From the NCBI GenBank assembly GCA_022729995.1, contig DZBS01000018.1, forward strand, positions 1-39,873: DNA of 39,873 bases. Reading direction: 5' to 3'. The notes beneath the pieces were generated by a model, which made no database searches, had not been told where the DNA came from, and saw only the letters and a program-made list of their open reading frames with translations. The DNA comes from Draconibacterium orientale (GTDB taxonomy: Bacteria; Bacteroidota; Bacteroidia; Bacteroidales; JAADGE01). Positions 30,077-39,873 of this stretch are shown one piece after another (position 1 is the stretch's first letter; each line of letters opens with the position of its first letter). The translations under genes were made by a program, and so were the position numbers.

Positions 30077-32179
30077 TTAAATATTATTTCCTGTTACACT
30101 GCTAATTATTTCAGCAGCTATTTTTTCAGTTACTTCTTCATAATGTGAAAATTCCATTGTAGAAGTTGCTCTTCCCGAACTTAATGTTCTAAGAATTGTA
30201 ACGTAACCAAACATTTCCGATAACGGAACTGATGCTTTTATTGCTTTTACATTTAATTTATCTGATGCTCCCGATATTCTTCCTCGTCTTCTGTTAAGAT
30301 CGGAAATAACGTCACCCATATTTGCTTCGGGAGTTAAAACTTCAACATTCATTATTGGTTCCATAATTACGGCACCGGCTTTTTTAGCTGCATCTTTAAA
30401 TGCTATTGAAGCTGCAATTTCGAAAGAAAGTGCATCAGAATCTACATCATGATAAGAACCGTCTATTAAGGTAATTTTTAAACTTTCTGTTGGAAATCCG
30501 GCCAAAGGACCATTTTTCATTGCGTTTGTAAATCCTTTTATTATTGCAGGAATATATTCTTTTGGAATTACGCCGCCTTTTGTTGCATCTATAAATTGAA
30601 GTCCTTTTAATCCTTCATCAATTGGTCCGAGTTTAATGCTTATATCGGCAAATTTACCTCTACCTCCGGATTGTTTTTTAAACACTTCTCTATGGGTAAC
30701 TTCAATTTTAACTGCCTCTTTATATGCAACTTGTGGTCGTCCTTGATTACATTCAACATTAAATTCTCTGAAAAGTCTGTCGATTAGAATTTCTAAGTGC
30801 AATTCTCCCATTCCTGAGATAATTGTTTGTCCTGAATTTTCGTCGATTTTAACTTTGAAAGTTGGATCTTCTTCTGCTAATTTGTTAAGTGCAATTCCTA
30901 ATTTGTCTAAATCTTTTTTTGTTTTAGGTTCGATTGAAATTCCTATAACAGGTTCAGGGAATTTGATTGTTTCAAGAATTATTTGTTTGTTTTCTACAGT
31001 GAGTGTATCTCCTGTGATAACGTCTTTAAAACCTACTACTCCGCAAATATCGCCGGCAGAAACTGATTCAATCATGTTTTGCTTATTGGCGTGCATTTGA
31101 TATATGTGAGATATTCTAACTTTTTGTTTTGTACGAGGATTATATACCTGAGATCCTGATTCAAGAGTTCCTGAATAAACTCTAACGTAGGCAAGTCTTC
31201 CCACAAATCTGTCGGTACTTATTTTAAATACCAGTGCAGATAAAGGTTCTTCGGCATCAGCTTTTCTTGTAACGATTTCATCATTTTTAGGATTAATTCC
31301 TTCAACAAACGGTCTATCTAAAGGGCTTGGTAAAAACTGAACTATTCCGTCAAGTAAATGTTGAACTCCTTTATTTTTGAATGCAGAACCGCACATAACG
31401 GGAATTATTCTTCTATCTACAACAGCTTTTCTTGTTGCAGCCATAAATTCTTCAACAGAGATTGAGTCTCTGTCTTCAAAAAATCTTTCAAGCATGTTTT
31501 CGTCTTGTTCTACGATAGCTTCAATTAGTTTTTCTCTCCATTCTTCAACTTCTGCTTCCATTTCTTGAGGAATTGGAACGAAGCCGTAATTTACGCCAAG
31601 TTTGTCGTCTTCTGTCCAAAGTACAGCTTTTCTTTGAACTAAATCAATAAAGCCTTTAAAATTCTCTTCGGCTCCTATGGGAATTTGAATTGGAATAGCG
31701 TTTGCTCCAAGTCTTTCATTAATTTGTTCAACTACTGCAAAAAAATCCGCCCCTGCTCTATCCATTTTGTTGATAAAAGCGATTCTCGGGACATTATATT
31801 TATCAGCTTGTCTCCAAACTGTTTCAGATTGTGGTTCAACACCGCCGACTGCGCAAAAAACTGCAACGGCACCATCTAAAACCCTGAGAGAACGTTCAAC
31901 TTCAACAGTAAAATCAACGTGTCCGGGAGTATCGATTATATTTATTTTAAAGTCTTCATCTTGGAATTTCCAATATGTAGTGGTTGCAGCAGAAGTAATT
32001 GTAATACCTCTTTCTTGTTCTTGCTCCATCCAATCCATGGTTGCAGCTCCATCATGAACCTCACCTATTTTGTAATTCACTCCCGTGTAAAACAAAACAC
32101 GCTCGGTTGTTGTTGTCTTTCCGGCATCAATGTGTGCCATGATGCCAATGTTTCTTGTATGTTTTAAATCTGTTGCCAT
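30077..32179 (-). CDS. fusA: canonical elongation factor G
   Basis: [42 protein letters not shown]: all canonical G motifs intact. Confidence 0.98.
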   Translation of the reverse strand: MATDLKHTRNIGIMAHIDAGKTTTTERVLFYTGVNYKIGEVHDGAATMDWMEQEQERGITITSAATTTYWKFQDEDFKINIIDTPGHVDFTVEVERSLRVLDGAVAVFCAVGGVEPQSETVWRQADKYNVPRIAFINKMDRAGADFFAVVEQINERLGANAIPIQIPIGAEENFKGFIDLVQRKAVLWTEDDKLGVNYGFVPIPQEMEAEVEEWREKLIEAIVEQDENMLERFFEDRDSISVEEFMAATRKAVVDRRIIPVMCGSAFKNKGVQHLLDGIVQFLPSPLDRPFVEGINPKNDEIVTRKADAEEPLSALVFKISTDRFVGRLAYVRVYSGTLESGSQVYNPRTKQKVRISHIYQMHANKQNMIESVSAGDICGVVGFKDVITGDTLTVENKQIILETIKFPEPVIGISIEPKTKKDLDKLGIALNKLAEEDPTFKVKIDENSGQTIISGMGELHLEILIDRLFREFNVECNQGRPQVAYKEAVKIEVTHREVFKKQSGGRGKFADISIKLGPIDEGLKGLQFIDATKGGVIPKEYIPAIIKGFTNAMKNGPLAGFPTESLKITLIDGSYHDVDSDALSFEIAASIAFKDAAKKAGAVIMEPIMNVEVLTPEANMGDVISDLNRRRGRISGASDKLNVKAIKASVPLSEMFGYVTILRTLSSGRATSTMEFSHYEEVTEKIAAEIISSVTGNNI

Positions 32180-32187
32180 TTTAATTT

Positions 32188-32664
32188 TTAGAACCTAAAG
32201 TGTGCAAAAGCTTTGTTTGCTTCTGCCATTCTGTGCATATCTTCTTTTCTTTTAAATGCTCCGCCTTCTTCGTTGTATGCATCTAATATTTCACTTGCTA
32301 ATTTTTCGCTCATTGATTTACCTTTTCTGTTGCGAGCATAAGAAATAAGATTTTTCATGCAAACAGAAACTTTTCTGTCTGCTCTTATTTCCATTGGAAC
32401 TTGGAATGTTGCTCCGCCTACTCTTCTGCTTTTAACTTCAACGTGTGGAGTTACATTTTCAAGTGCTTTTTTCCAAATTTCAAGGTTTGTTCCTTCTATG
32501 TCTTTTTTACGTAGTTCAACTATTTCAAGTGCTCCGTAAAAAATATTGAAAGAAGTAGTTTTTTTTCCGTTAAGCATCAAATTATTTACAAATTGTGTAA
32601 CTAATTTGTCGTTAAATTTTGAATCGGGAGTAATTTCTCTCTTTTTTGATCTAGCTTTTCTCAT
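32188..32664 (-). CDS. rpsG: 30S ribosomal protein S7
   Basis: [35 protein letters not shown]...[20 protein letters not shown]. Confidence 0.98.
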   Translation of the reverse strand: MRKARSKKREITPDSKFNDKLVTQFVNNLMLNGKKTTSFNIFYGALEIVELRKKDIEGTNLEIWKKALENVTPHVEVKSRRVGGATFQVPMEIRADRKVSVCMKNLISYARNRKGKSMSEKLASEILDAYNEEGGAFKRKEDMHRMAEANKAFAHFRF

Positions 32665-32683
32665 GTTTTTAAAAAATCAATGA

Positions 32684-33061
32684 TTATTTTTTCTTTGGAG
32701 TTTTTGTACCGTATTTTGAGCGTCTTTGAGTTCTGCCGTCAACTCCTTGAGTATCCAATGTTCCTCTTATAATGTGATATCTAACACCCGGTAAATCTTT
32801 AACTCTTCCGCCTCTAACCAACACTATAGAGTGTTCTTGCAGATTATGTCCTTCTCCCGGAATGTATGCATTTATTTCTTTTCCGTTTGTTAATCTTACT
32901 CTGGCAACTTTTCTCATTGCAGAGTTAGGTTTTTTAGGAGTTGTTGTATAAACTCTCACGCATACTCCTCGTCTTTGAGGGCATGAATCTAATGCAGGAG
33001 ATTTACTTTTTACTTCGATGCTCTTGCGTCCTTTTCTTACTAATTGTTGAATTGTAGGCAT
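32684..33061 (-). CDS. rpsL: 30S ribosomal protein S12
   Basis: [60 protein letters not shown]. Confidence 0.98.
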   Translation of the reverse strand: MPTIQQLVRKGRKSIEVKSKSPALDSCPQRRGVCVRVYTTTPKKPNSAMRKVARVRLTNGKEINAYIPGEGHNLQEHSIVLVRGGRVKDLPGVRYHIIRGTLDTQGVDGRTQRRSKYGTKTPKKK

Positions 33062-33097
33062 ATATTATATTAAAATATTTTAGTTATTTTCGGCTTG

Positions 33098-33127
33098 CAA
33101 AGGTAAAATTATTTTAATTCAATCCAA
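33098..33127 (-). promoter_or_regulatory. promoter P1 of the str-S10 superoperon
   Basis: Reverse strand TTG-N19-TACCTTTG matches the Bacteroidota -33/-7 consensus (TTG / TAnnTTTG); predicted leader about 30 nt before the rpsL ATG. Confidence 0.75.
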
Positions 33128-33241
33128 CTCTTTTAAAAATAATTTTAAAAAAAAATCATCTTTTTTATTGTTACTAAAAGTATTGATGACTTTTTATTAA
33201 TTTTAAAAGGCTTATTGAATGCTTCCGAATTATTAAGAGTG

Positions 33242-33249
33242 CAAAGTTA
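33242..33249 (-). promoter_or_regulatory. candidate upstream promoter P2 of the str operon (-7 element TAACTTTG)
   Basis: Reverse strand exact TAnnTTTG; -33 region imperfect. Confidence 0.45.
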
Positions 33250-33460
33250 ATTTATTTTATTGAAATATAAAGTTAATAAATCCTTATTCCACAGTTTTTT
33301 TTTAATTTTAATATCACATATTTTAATTTTGTAATACATTATATAAGGTGTAATAAATATTGCATTTTATGCTTTATAAATACGACTATTGAATTTAAAT
33401 AATTATTTTACAGTGTTATATTGAGAAAATATGATTTATAACATAAAACATATTATACTA

Positions 33461-33490
33461 TTGAATGTTATGTTTTTTTTTTTATTTTTG
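33461..33490 (+). promoter_or_regulatory. promoter of the EF-G2-like gene
   Basis: TTG (33461-33463)-N19-TATTTTTG (33483-33490), matching the Bacteroidota -33/-7 consensus; about 50 nt upstream of the ATG. Confidence 0.7.
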
Positions 33491-33541
33491 CATGCTACAT
33501 TAATTTCTAGCGAATAAAAATCACATTCAAAATCATATAAA

Positions 33542-35698
33542 ATGAAAATTTACCAAACAGGAGAAATCAGAAATATTGCATTAATCGGTAACGCAGGTTC
33601 AGGAAAAACCACGTTTGCCGAAGATATGCTTTTTGAAGGCGGGAAAATAACAAGAAGAGGAGCAATTGATTCCAAGAATACTGTATCAGACTATAGATTA
33701 GTTGAACACGAGCAAGGAGGATCTGTTTTTTCATCAGTTTTAAATACCGAATTGAACGGGGTAAAAATCAATATACTTGATGCTCCCGGTGCTATAGATT
33801 TTATTGGCGGAGCTGTTTCGTCGATGAGTATTACAGACACAGCAATTTTGTTTTTGAATTCGCAAAACGGAATTGAAGTTGGAACAGAAATTCATTGGAG
33901 ACAAGCCGACAGGTTGAAAAAACCTGTTATGATAATAGCAAATCATTTAGACCACGATAAAACAAATTTTGACAAAACTATTGACGAAGCCAAAGAAAAA
34001 TTAGGCAAAGGAGTAGTTTTAGTTCAATATCCCGTAAATCCGGGAACCGAATTTAATGCCATTATCGATTTGATAATGATGAAAATGTATAAATGGGATG
34101 AGAAATCTGAAAAAGTTGAAGAATTAGAAATTCCTGACAGCGAAAAAGAAAAAGCAGAAGAATTGAGGAATACTTTAATTGAAGCTGCCGCAGAAAATGA
34201 CGAAAAATTGATGGAAGTATTCTTTGAAAAAGAAACACTGACCCAAGACGAAATGCGAAAAGGAATTTTAGCAGGCATCTTAAACCGTGGATTGTTTCCT
34301 GTTATGTGCTCATCGGCAAAGAAAAATTTCGGAACAAAAAGAATCATGGAATTTATAAAAAACGCATTACCTTCTCCCGACAAAGCTGCGACTCCTGTTA
34401 CAGTGGAAAACCAAGAAATAAAATGCGATTCGACCGGAAAAAAATCTTTATTTGTATTTAAAATGTCTGTTGAAGAGCATTTGGGAGAAGTTGTATTCTT
34501 CAAAGTAATGTCGGGCAAAATTAGCGAAGGAGAAGATTTAATCAATTCAAAAAACAGTTCAAAAGAAAGAGTTTCACAAATTTTTGTATCCAACGGAAAA
34601 ACACGTGAAAATGTTACCGAAATAAACGCCGGTGATATTGGAGCAACCGTTAAATTAAAATCAACCAAAGGAGAAAATACTTTGAGCGAAAAAGGTGCTG
34701 AATACGTATTCCCTAAAATAAAATATCCGAATCCAAAATATCGTGCAGCAATAAAAGCACTTAGTGAATCCGACGAAGAAAAACTTGGTGAATATTTGCA
34801 CAAAATGCGAGATGAAGACCCAACATATATATTAGAATATTCTACAGAATTAAGACAGTTGATTATCCATTCACAAGGCGAGCACCATTTAAATACATTA
34901 AAATGGCATCTTGACAATATATTTAAATTACAAGCAGAATTTATTGCACCAAAAATTGCATACAGAGAAACAATTACGAAATGTTCTCAGGCAGACTACA
35001 GACACAGAAAACAATCAGGAGGTTCAGGTCAATTTGGCGAAGTTCACATGATTATAGAACCTTTTGAGGACGGAAAAGTAAAACCGTCTGCTTTTAAAAT
35101 TGACGGCAAAGAATATGTTGTAAACGTTAGAGACACACAAGAATTTGAACTAAAATGGGGTGGAAAACTTGTATTTTGTAATTGCATTGTTGGAGGTGTT
35201 ATTGAAGCAAGTTATATGCCTGCAATTGTTAAAGGTTTAATGGAAAAAATGGAATTTGGTCCTTTAACAGGAAGTTATGCAAGAGATATCAGAGTTAGCG
35301 TTTACGACGGAAAAATGCACTCTGTTGATTCAAACGAAATTTCATTTAAATTAGCCGGAGCAAAAGCTTTCTCTGATGCATTCAAAAAAGCGGGACCAAA
35401 AATTCTTGAACCTATTTACAATTTAGAAATTATGGTTCCGGGCGACAGAATGGGAGACGTAATGAGTGATTTACAAGGAAGAAGAGCAATAATCCAAGGC
35501 ATGTCAAGCGAAAAAGGATTTGAGGTAGTTAAAGCCAAAATCCCGTTGGCTGAAATCACAAAATATGCAACTGCATTGAGTTCAATAACAGGCGGAAGAG
35601 CAACATTTGAAACAGAATTTTCGGAATATGCTCCCGTTCCCGGAGATTTACAAGATAAACTTATTAAAGCTCATGCTGAAGAAGAAGACGAAGAATAA
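33542..35698 (+). CDS. fusA2: EF-G paralog (EF-G2/FusA2-like) with degenerate GTPase motifs
   Basis: Full-length EF-G architecture with P-loop GNAGSGKTT; DTPGH replaced by DAPGA, RGITI by QGGSVFS, NKxD by NHLD; C-terminal EF-G domains (KQSGGSGQFGEV, EISFKLAGAKAFSDAFKKAGPKILEPI, GDRMGDVMSDLQGRR) retained. Confidence 0.92.
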   Translation: MKIYQTGEIRNIALIGNAGSGKTTFAEDMLFEGGKITRRGAIDSKNTVSDYRLVEHEQGGSVFSSVLNTELNGVKINILDAPGAIDFIGGAVSSMSITDTAILFLNSQNGIEVGTEIHWRQADRLKKPVMIIANHLDHDKTNFDKTIDEAKEKLGKGVVLVQYPVNPGTEFNAIIDLIMMKMYKWDEKSEKVEELEIPDSEKEKAEELRNTLIEAAAENDEKLMEVFFEKETLTQDEMRKGILAGILNRGLFPVMCSSAKKNFGTKRIMEFIKNALPSPDKAATPVTVENQEIKCDSTGKKSLFVFKMSVEEHLGEVVFFKVMSGKISEGEDLINSKNSSKERVSQIFVSNGKTRENVTEINAGDIGATVKLKSTKGENTLSEKGAEYVFPKIKYPNPKYRAAIKALSESDEEKLGEYLHKMRDEDPTYILEYSTELRQLIIHSQGEHHLNTLKWHLDNIFKLQAEFIAPKIAYRETITKCSQADYRHRKQSGGSGQFGEVHMIIEPFEDGKVKPSAFKIDGKEYVVNVRDTQEFELKWGGKLVFCNCIVGGVIEASYMPAIVKGLMEKMEFGPLTGSYARDIRVSVYDGKMHSVDSNEISFKLAGAKAFSDAFKKAGPKILEPIYNLEIMVPGDRMGDVMSDLQGRRAIIQGMSSEKGFEVVKAKIPLAEITKYATALSSITGGRATFETEFSEYAPVPGDLQDKLIKAHAEEEDEE

Positions 35699-35716
35699 AA
35701 TTTACTTTTCAAAAAT

Positions 35717-35746
35717 AAAAAAGCTGTCGAAATCGACAGCTTTTTT
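35717..35746 (+). terminator. intrinsic terminator after the EF-G2-like gene
   Basis: AAAAAAGCTGTCGA-AA-TCGACAGCTTTTTT, perfect 14-bp stem plus T-tract. Confidence 0.9.
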
Positions 35747-35808
35747 ATTTTATTTTTCAATTTATCAATAATTAATTTTACTTTTGAAATCTTACTTTTA
35801 TTAAATAT

Positions 35809-36885
35809 ATGAAAATACTTGACAAATATATAATTCGTAAGTTTCTGAGTACTTTTGTTTTTTCTATAATCCTTATAATAAGTATAGCAATTATTATCGA
35901 CCTTACAGAAAAAATGGATAATTTTATAGAAAAACAAGCTCCGCTTAACGCAATTATTTTTGCATATTACATGAACTTTATTCCATATTACACAAATCTT
36001 TTCATGTTTCTGTTTATTTTCATTTCTGTTGTATTTTTCACTTCAAAAATGGCAGGAAGATTAGAAATAATTGCAATGATAAGCAGCGGAATAAGCTTCA
36101 ACAGATTAATGTTTCCATATTTTATTTCTGCACTTTTATTAGGAATTTTGTCTTTCGTTCTGAGTAATTTTATTATTCCGCCTGCCAATGCTGTGAGGCT
36201 AAAGTTCGAAAATACTTATATAAACGGCACTTATTATCACAGCGGAAGGAATATTCATAAGCAAATTTCTCCGGGTGTTTTTCTGTATGTAGAAAATTTT
36301 AATACATTAAATAATTCGGCAAACCAATTTTCTTTAGAAAAATACAGCAAAAAAGAAATGGTTTCAAAACTTATGGCTCCGCGTGCAATCTGGGACAGCA
36401 CAAAAAACAAATGGCATTTAACACAATACTATATTAGAAATATTAACGGCGACAAACAAAGAATTATTGAAGGAAGAAACCTCGACACTGCAGTTAATAT
36501 TACACCAAAAGATTTTAAAAGACGAGATGCCGAAAAATCTACAATGAATTATAGAGAACTTAACGAATACATTAGCGAAATAAAATTAAGAGGAGAATCA
36601 AATTTAAACACATATTTGCTTGAAAAAAATCAGCGATGGGCATTCCCGTTTTCTACTTTTATTTTAACTTTAATAGGCGTTTCGTTAGCTTCTAAAAAAA
36701 CAAGAGGCGGAACCGGAATGAATATCGGTATTGGAATTCTGATAAGTTTTGCATATATTTTTCTTATGAGAATGTCGGCACAGTTTTCAATAAAAGGAAA
36801 TTTATCTCCTGTATTGTCGGCTTGGATTCCAAATTTAATATTTCTAATTTTAGGAGGATTTCTTTACAGAATTGCTCCAAAATAA
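35809..36885 (+). CDS. LptF/LptG-type permease (YjgP/YjgQ family), probable lipopolysaccharide export permease
   Basis: MKILDKYIIRKFLSTFVFSIILIISIAIIIDLTEKMDNF; six-TM layout with central soluble domain; C-terminal KKTRGGTGMNIGIGI. Confidence 0.92.
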   Translation: MKILDKYIIRKFLSTFVFSIILIISIAIIIDLTEKMDNFIEKQAPLNAIIFAYYMNFIPYYTNLFMFLFIFISVVFFTSKMAGRLEIIAMISSGISFNRLMFPYFISALLLGILSFVLSNFIIPPANAVRLKFENTYINGTYYHSGRNIHKQISPGVFLYVENFNTLNNSANQFSLEKYSKKEMVSKLMAPRAIWDSTKNKWHLTQYYIRNINGDKQRIIEGRNLDTAVNITPKDFKRRDAEKSTMNYRELNEYISEIKLRGESNLNTYLLEKNQRWAFPFSTFILTLIGVSLASKKTRGGTGMNIGIGILISFAYIFLMRMSAQFSIKGNLSPVLSAWIPNLIFLILGGFLYRIAPK

Positions 36886-36926
36886 AATATGCTGTATGAA
36901 TTTAATAAATTATCATACAGCATATT
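36886..36926. terminator. bidirectional terminator between convergent permease gene and eno
   Basis: AATATGCTGTATGA (36886-36899) / TCATACAGCATATT (36913-36926), perfect 14-bp stem. Confidence 0.85.
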
Positions 36927-36946
36927 ACAAATATTATTCAAATCAA

Positions 36947-38215
36947 TTAATAAATCCCAAATCTTGCCGATTCACCAAGTTGCTCTTCAATTCGTAACAA
37001 TTGATTATATTTTGCAGTTCTTTCCGAACGAGATGCAGAACCTGTTTTAATAAATCCGGTATTTAAAGCTACCGACAAATCTGCAATTGTTGTATCTTCG
37101 GTTTCTCCGGAACGATGACTTATTATTGTTGAATAACCGTTTTGTTTTGCCATTTGAACTGTATTTATTGTTTCTGTTAATGTGCCTATTTGGTTAAGTT
37201 TAATTAAAATTGAATTTGCAACTCCTTCTTGAATTCCTTTTATAAGTCTTTCGGGATTTGTAACAAATAAATCATCGCCAACCAAGTGAATTTTGTCGCC
37301 CAATTCGTCGGTAAGAAGTTTCCAACCGTCCCAATCGTCTTCCCACAAACCGTCTTCTATTGAAGCAATAGGATATTTATCAACAAAATTTTTCCAATAT
37401 GAAACCATTTCTTCGGAAGAAAATTCTTTGTTAATAGATTTAAGTTTATAAATTTTCTTTTCTGTATCATAAAACTCGGAAGCAGCAGCGTCTAAAGCCA
37501 AAACAATATCTTTTCCTATTCCGTAGCCGGATTTTTCTATAGCTTTTAATACATATTCAATTGCTTGTTCATTTGAATTCAAATTTGGAGCAAAACCTCC
37601 TTCATCGCCCACATTTACAGAAAATCCGTCGTTTTTAAGAACTTCTTTTAAATAATGAAAAACCTCCACTCCCATTCGTAATGAATCGCTAAAATTTCTT
37701 GCACCAATCGGCATAATCATAAACTCTTGAATATCAATATTATTATCGGCATGCGAACCGCCGTTTAAAATATTCATCATTGGAACCGGCAAAGTATAAG
37801 CATTAACTCCGCCAATATATTTATGTAAGGGTTGTGAATGAATTTGAGCTGCTGCTTTTGCTGCGGCAAGAGAAACACCGAGAATTGCATTTGCTCCCAG
37901 ATTTGATTTATTAGGAGTTCCGTCGAGTTGAATTAATGCGGCATCAATCAAACTTTGGTCGTCGACATACATTCCTTTTAATTCTTCATTAATAATTTTA
38001 TTGATATTTCCAACAGCTCTTGAAACTCCTCTTCCCAAAAATTTACCTTTGTCATTGTCTCTGAGTTCAACCGCTTCGTGCTTTCCGGTTGATGCACCGG
38101 AAGGAACTGAGGCTCTTCCAAAAGCACCGTTATTTGTATATAAATCTACTTCAATTGTAGGGTTTCCGCGAGAATCTAAAATTGTTCTGGCAATAATTTG
38201 AGCTATTTGAGACAT
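36947..38215 (-). CDS. eno: enolase
   Basis: [72 protein letters not shown]. Confidence 0.98.
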   Translation of the reverse strand: MSQIAQIIARTILDSRGNPTIEVDLYTNNGAFGRASVPSGASTGKHEAVELRDNDKGKFLGRGVSRAVGNINKIINEELKGMYVDDQSLIDAALIQLDGTPNKSNLGANAILGVSLAAAKAAAQIHSQPLHKYIGGVNAYTLPVPMMNILNGGSHADNNIDIQEFMIMPIGARNFSDSLRMGVEVFHYLKEVLKNDGFSVNVGDEGGFAPNLNSNEQAIEYVLKAIEKSGYGIGKDIVLALDAAASEFYDTEKKIYKLKSINKEFSSEEMVSYWKNFVDKYPIASIEDGLWEDDWDGWKLLTDELGDKIHLVGDDLFVTNPERLIKGIQEGVANSILIKLNQIGTLTETINTVQMAKQNGYSTIISHRSGETEDTTIADLSVALNTGFIKTGSASRSERTAKYNQLLRIEEQLGESARFGIY

Positions 38216-38333
38216 AATTTTCGTTTTTCTTACAAATTTAATTCTTTTTCCGATAAAACGATAAAAAAAGATATTGTTAATAAAGATTTAAATAATAGTT
38301 TTAAATTATGTGTGAATTATGCAATTTTTGAAA

Positions 38334-38341
38334 TATATTTG
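38334..38341 (+). promoter_or_regulatory. candidate -7 element for the bcp-recA unit (TATATTTG)
   Basis: Exact TAnnTTTG 31 bp upstream of the bcp ATG; no good -33 TTG. Confidence 0.45.
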
Positions 38342-38371
38342 TGTGAATTTCAAGAATAAAAAATTATATAT

Positions 38372-38821
38372 ATGCCAAAACTACAAATTGGAGACAAAGC
38401 CCCGCATTTAGATAAAATAATTAGTCCCGAAAAGTTATCGGGAAAAAAGCTTGTTTTATATTTTTATCCAAAAGATAATACTCCGGGTTGCACTGCCGAA
38501 GCATGCGATTTGAGAGATAATTATACGGAATTAAACAATAAAAATTTTGTTGTTGCGGGAATAAGTCCGGACAGCAAAGAATCTCACGAAAAATTTTCAA
38601 AAAAATTTGAACTTCCATTTACTTTGATACCCGATACAGAAAAAGAAATATTAAATGCTTACGGTGTTTGGTCCGAAAAAAGTATGTACGGAAAAAAATA
38701 TATGGGAGTTGTCAGACAAACTTTCATTATAAATGAAAAAGGAATTATAGAACACATTTTTGAAAAAGTAAAAACTAAAGAACACACAAATCAGATTTTT
38801 AAAGAACTAAATATCAAATAA
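38372..38821 (+). CDS. bcp: thioredoxin-dependent thiol peroxidase (peroxiredoxin Bcp)
   Basis: [23 protein letters not shown] with peroxidatic Cys and second Cys five residues downstream. Confidence 0.95.
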   Translation: MPKLQIGDKAPHLDKIISPEKLSGKKLVLYFYPKDNTPGCTAEACDLRDNYTELNNKNFVVAGISPDSKESHEKFSKKFELPFTLIPDTEKEILNAYGVWSEKSMYGKKYMGVVRQTFIINEKGIIEHIFEKVKTKEHTNQIFKELNIK

Positions 38822-38829
38822 TTAATAAA

Positions 38830-39855
38830 ATGGCAAAAAAAGAAAACGAAATCACAGATAATAAATCAGATAAACTAAAAGCTCTTCAAGCTACACTTGA
38901 TAAAATTGACAAAGAATTCGGCAAAGGAACAATAATGAAATTATCGTCAGATGCTGTTGTTTCAATTCCTTCAATTTCATCAGGTTCCATAGGATTAGAC
39001 GTTGCAATGGGTGTTGGCGGATATCCAAAAGGAAGAGTAATTGAAATATACGGACCTGAATCGTCGGGAAAAACAACCTTAGCATTACATGCAATTGCTC
39101 AAGCACAAAAAGCCGAAGGAATTGCCGCATTTATTGATGCAGAACACGCATTCGACAGTGCTTATGCAGAAAATTTAGGAATCGACATTGATAATTTACT
39201 TGTTTCGCAACCCGACAACGGAGAACAAGCTCTCGAAATTGCCGACCATCTAATCCGCTCCGGAGCTGTTGATATTATTGTTATCGACTCGGTTGCAGCA
39301 CTTACTCCGAAAGCCGAAATTGAAGGCGATATGGGCGATTCAAGAATGGGACTTCAAGCCAGATTAATGTCGCAAGCTTTACGAAAATTAACATCAAGTA
39401 TCAGCAAAACAAAAACTTGCGTTATTTTCATTAACCAATTAAGAGATAAAATTGGTGTTATGTTTGGAAATCCGGAAACAACAACAGGTGGAAACGCTTT
39501 AAAATTCTATTCTTCAATGAGATTGGACGTAAGAAAAGTTGGTCAATTAAAAGATAACGACGACGCTACCGGAAACAGAACAAGAGTTAAAGTTGTTAAA
39601 AACAAAGTTGCTCCGCCATTTAAAAAAGCTGAATTCGATATTATTTTTGGAGAAGGAATTTCAAAAATTGGTGAAATTATAGACATAGGTGTTGAGCTTG
39701 AAATTGTTACCAAAAGCGGTTCGTGGTATTCTTACGGCGACACAAAATTGGGACAAGGAAGAGACGGAGTTAAAGCAATTCTAAAAGACAATGTCGAATT
39801 AGCCGACGAAATTGAAGCAAAAATTAGATCTCATTACAGCACAAAATTATCTTAA
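38830..39855 (+). CDS. recA: recombinase A
   Basis: [65 protein letters not shown]. Confidence 0.98.
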   Translation: MAKKENEITDNKSDKLKALQATLDKIDKEFGKGTIMKLSSDAVVSIPSISSGSIGLDVAMGVGGYPKGRVIEIYGPESSGKTTLALHAIAQAQKAEGIAAFIDAEHAFDSAYAENLGIDIDNLLVSQPDNGEQALEIADHLIRSGAVDIIVIDSVAALTPKAEIEGDMGDSRMGLQARLMSQALRKLTSSISKTKTCVIFINQLRDKIGVMFGNPETTTGGNALKFYSSMRLDVRKVGQLKDNDDATGNRTRVKVVKNKVAPPFKKAEFDIIFGEGISKIGEIIDIGVELEIVTKSGSWYSYGDTKLGQGRDGVKAILKDNVELADEIEAKIRSHYSTKLS

Positions 39856-39873
39856 CAGTCTTCAGTCTTCAGT
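39856..39873. repeat. start of a heptamer tandem repeat (CAGTCTT)n, truncated by window end
   Basis: CAGTCTT CAGTCTT CAGT directly after the recA stop codon. Confidence 0.5.

Noticed and set aside
30077-32179. Possible gene-conversion source for the second EF-G
   Set aside because: The two EF-Gs are too divergent at the G motifs and throughout for recent local duplication to be claimed from inspection.
33062-33541. Possible ncRNA or riboswitch in the rpsL-fusA2 intergenic region
   Set aside because: Very AT-rich with no convincing structured domain; the predicted leaders (about 30 nt for rpsL P1, about 50 nt for fusA2) are too short for a known riboswitch.
34024-34917. 297-aa ORF antisense to fusA2
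   Set aside because: Lies wholly within a strongly supported conserved CDS; composition is Ser/Phe/Cys-rich as expected for antisense of AT-rich coding DNA; no motif.

Overview
AT-rich Bacteroidota-type chromosomal window, mostly conserved housekeeping genes. The core (about 16.1-33.1 kb, minus strand) is one contiguous str-S10-spc-alpha ribosomal superoperon: rpsL-rpsG-fusA-rpsJ-rplC-rplD-rplW-rplB-rpsS-rplV-rpsC-rplP-rpmC-rpsQ-rplN-rplX-rplE-rpsN-rpsH-rplF-rplR-rpsE-rpmD-rplO-secY-infA-rpmJ-rpsM-rpsK-rpsD-rpoA-rplQ. It ends in a clear terminator. rpmJ (38 aa) is missing from the supplied ORF track. Left flank: miaA 3' end, small secreted/lipoproteins, an FtsX/MacB-type permease, an acyltransferase, a nitrilase-family amidase, an ICMT-like methyltransferase, hydF, a hybrid sensor kinase, ppdK, a tandem pair of paralogous secreted proteins, a GT2 glycosyltransferase and a T9SS-sorted protein. 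Right flank: a divergent second EF-G (fusA2-like) with degenerate GTPase motifs, an LptG-like permease, eno, and a bcp-recA pair. No rRNA, tRNA, CRISPR or mobile element was recognised. The strongest second-look items are the GTPase-degenerate EF-G paralog beside the str operon with a shared divergent promoter region, the tandem secreted-protein duplication in which one copy lost its lipobox, and several dyad or hairpin elements in regulatory positions. I did not find a convincing wholly undescribed multi-gene system.
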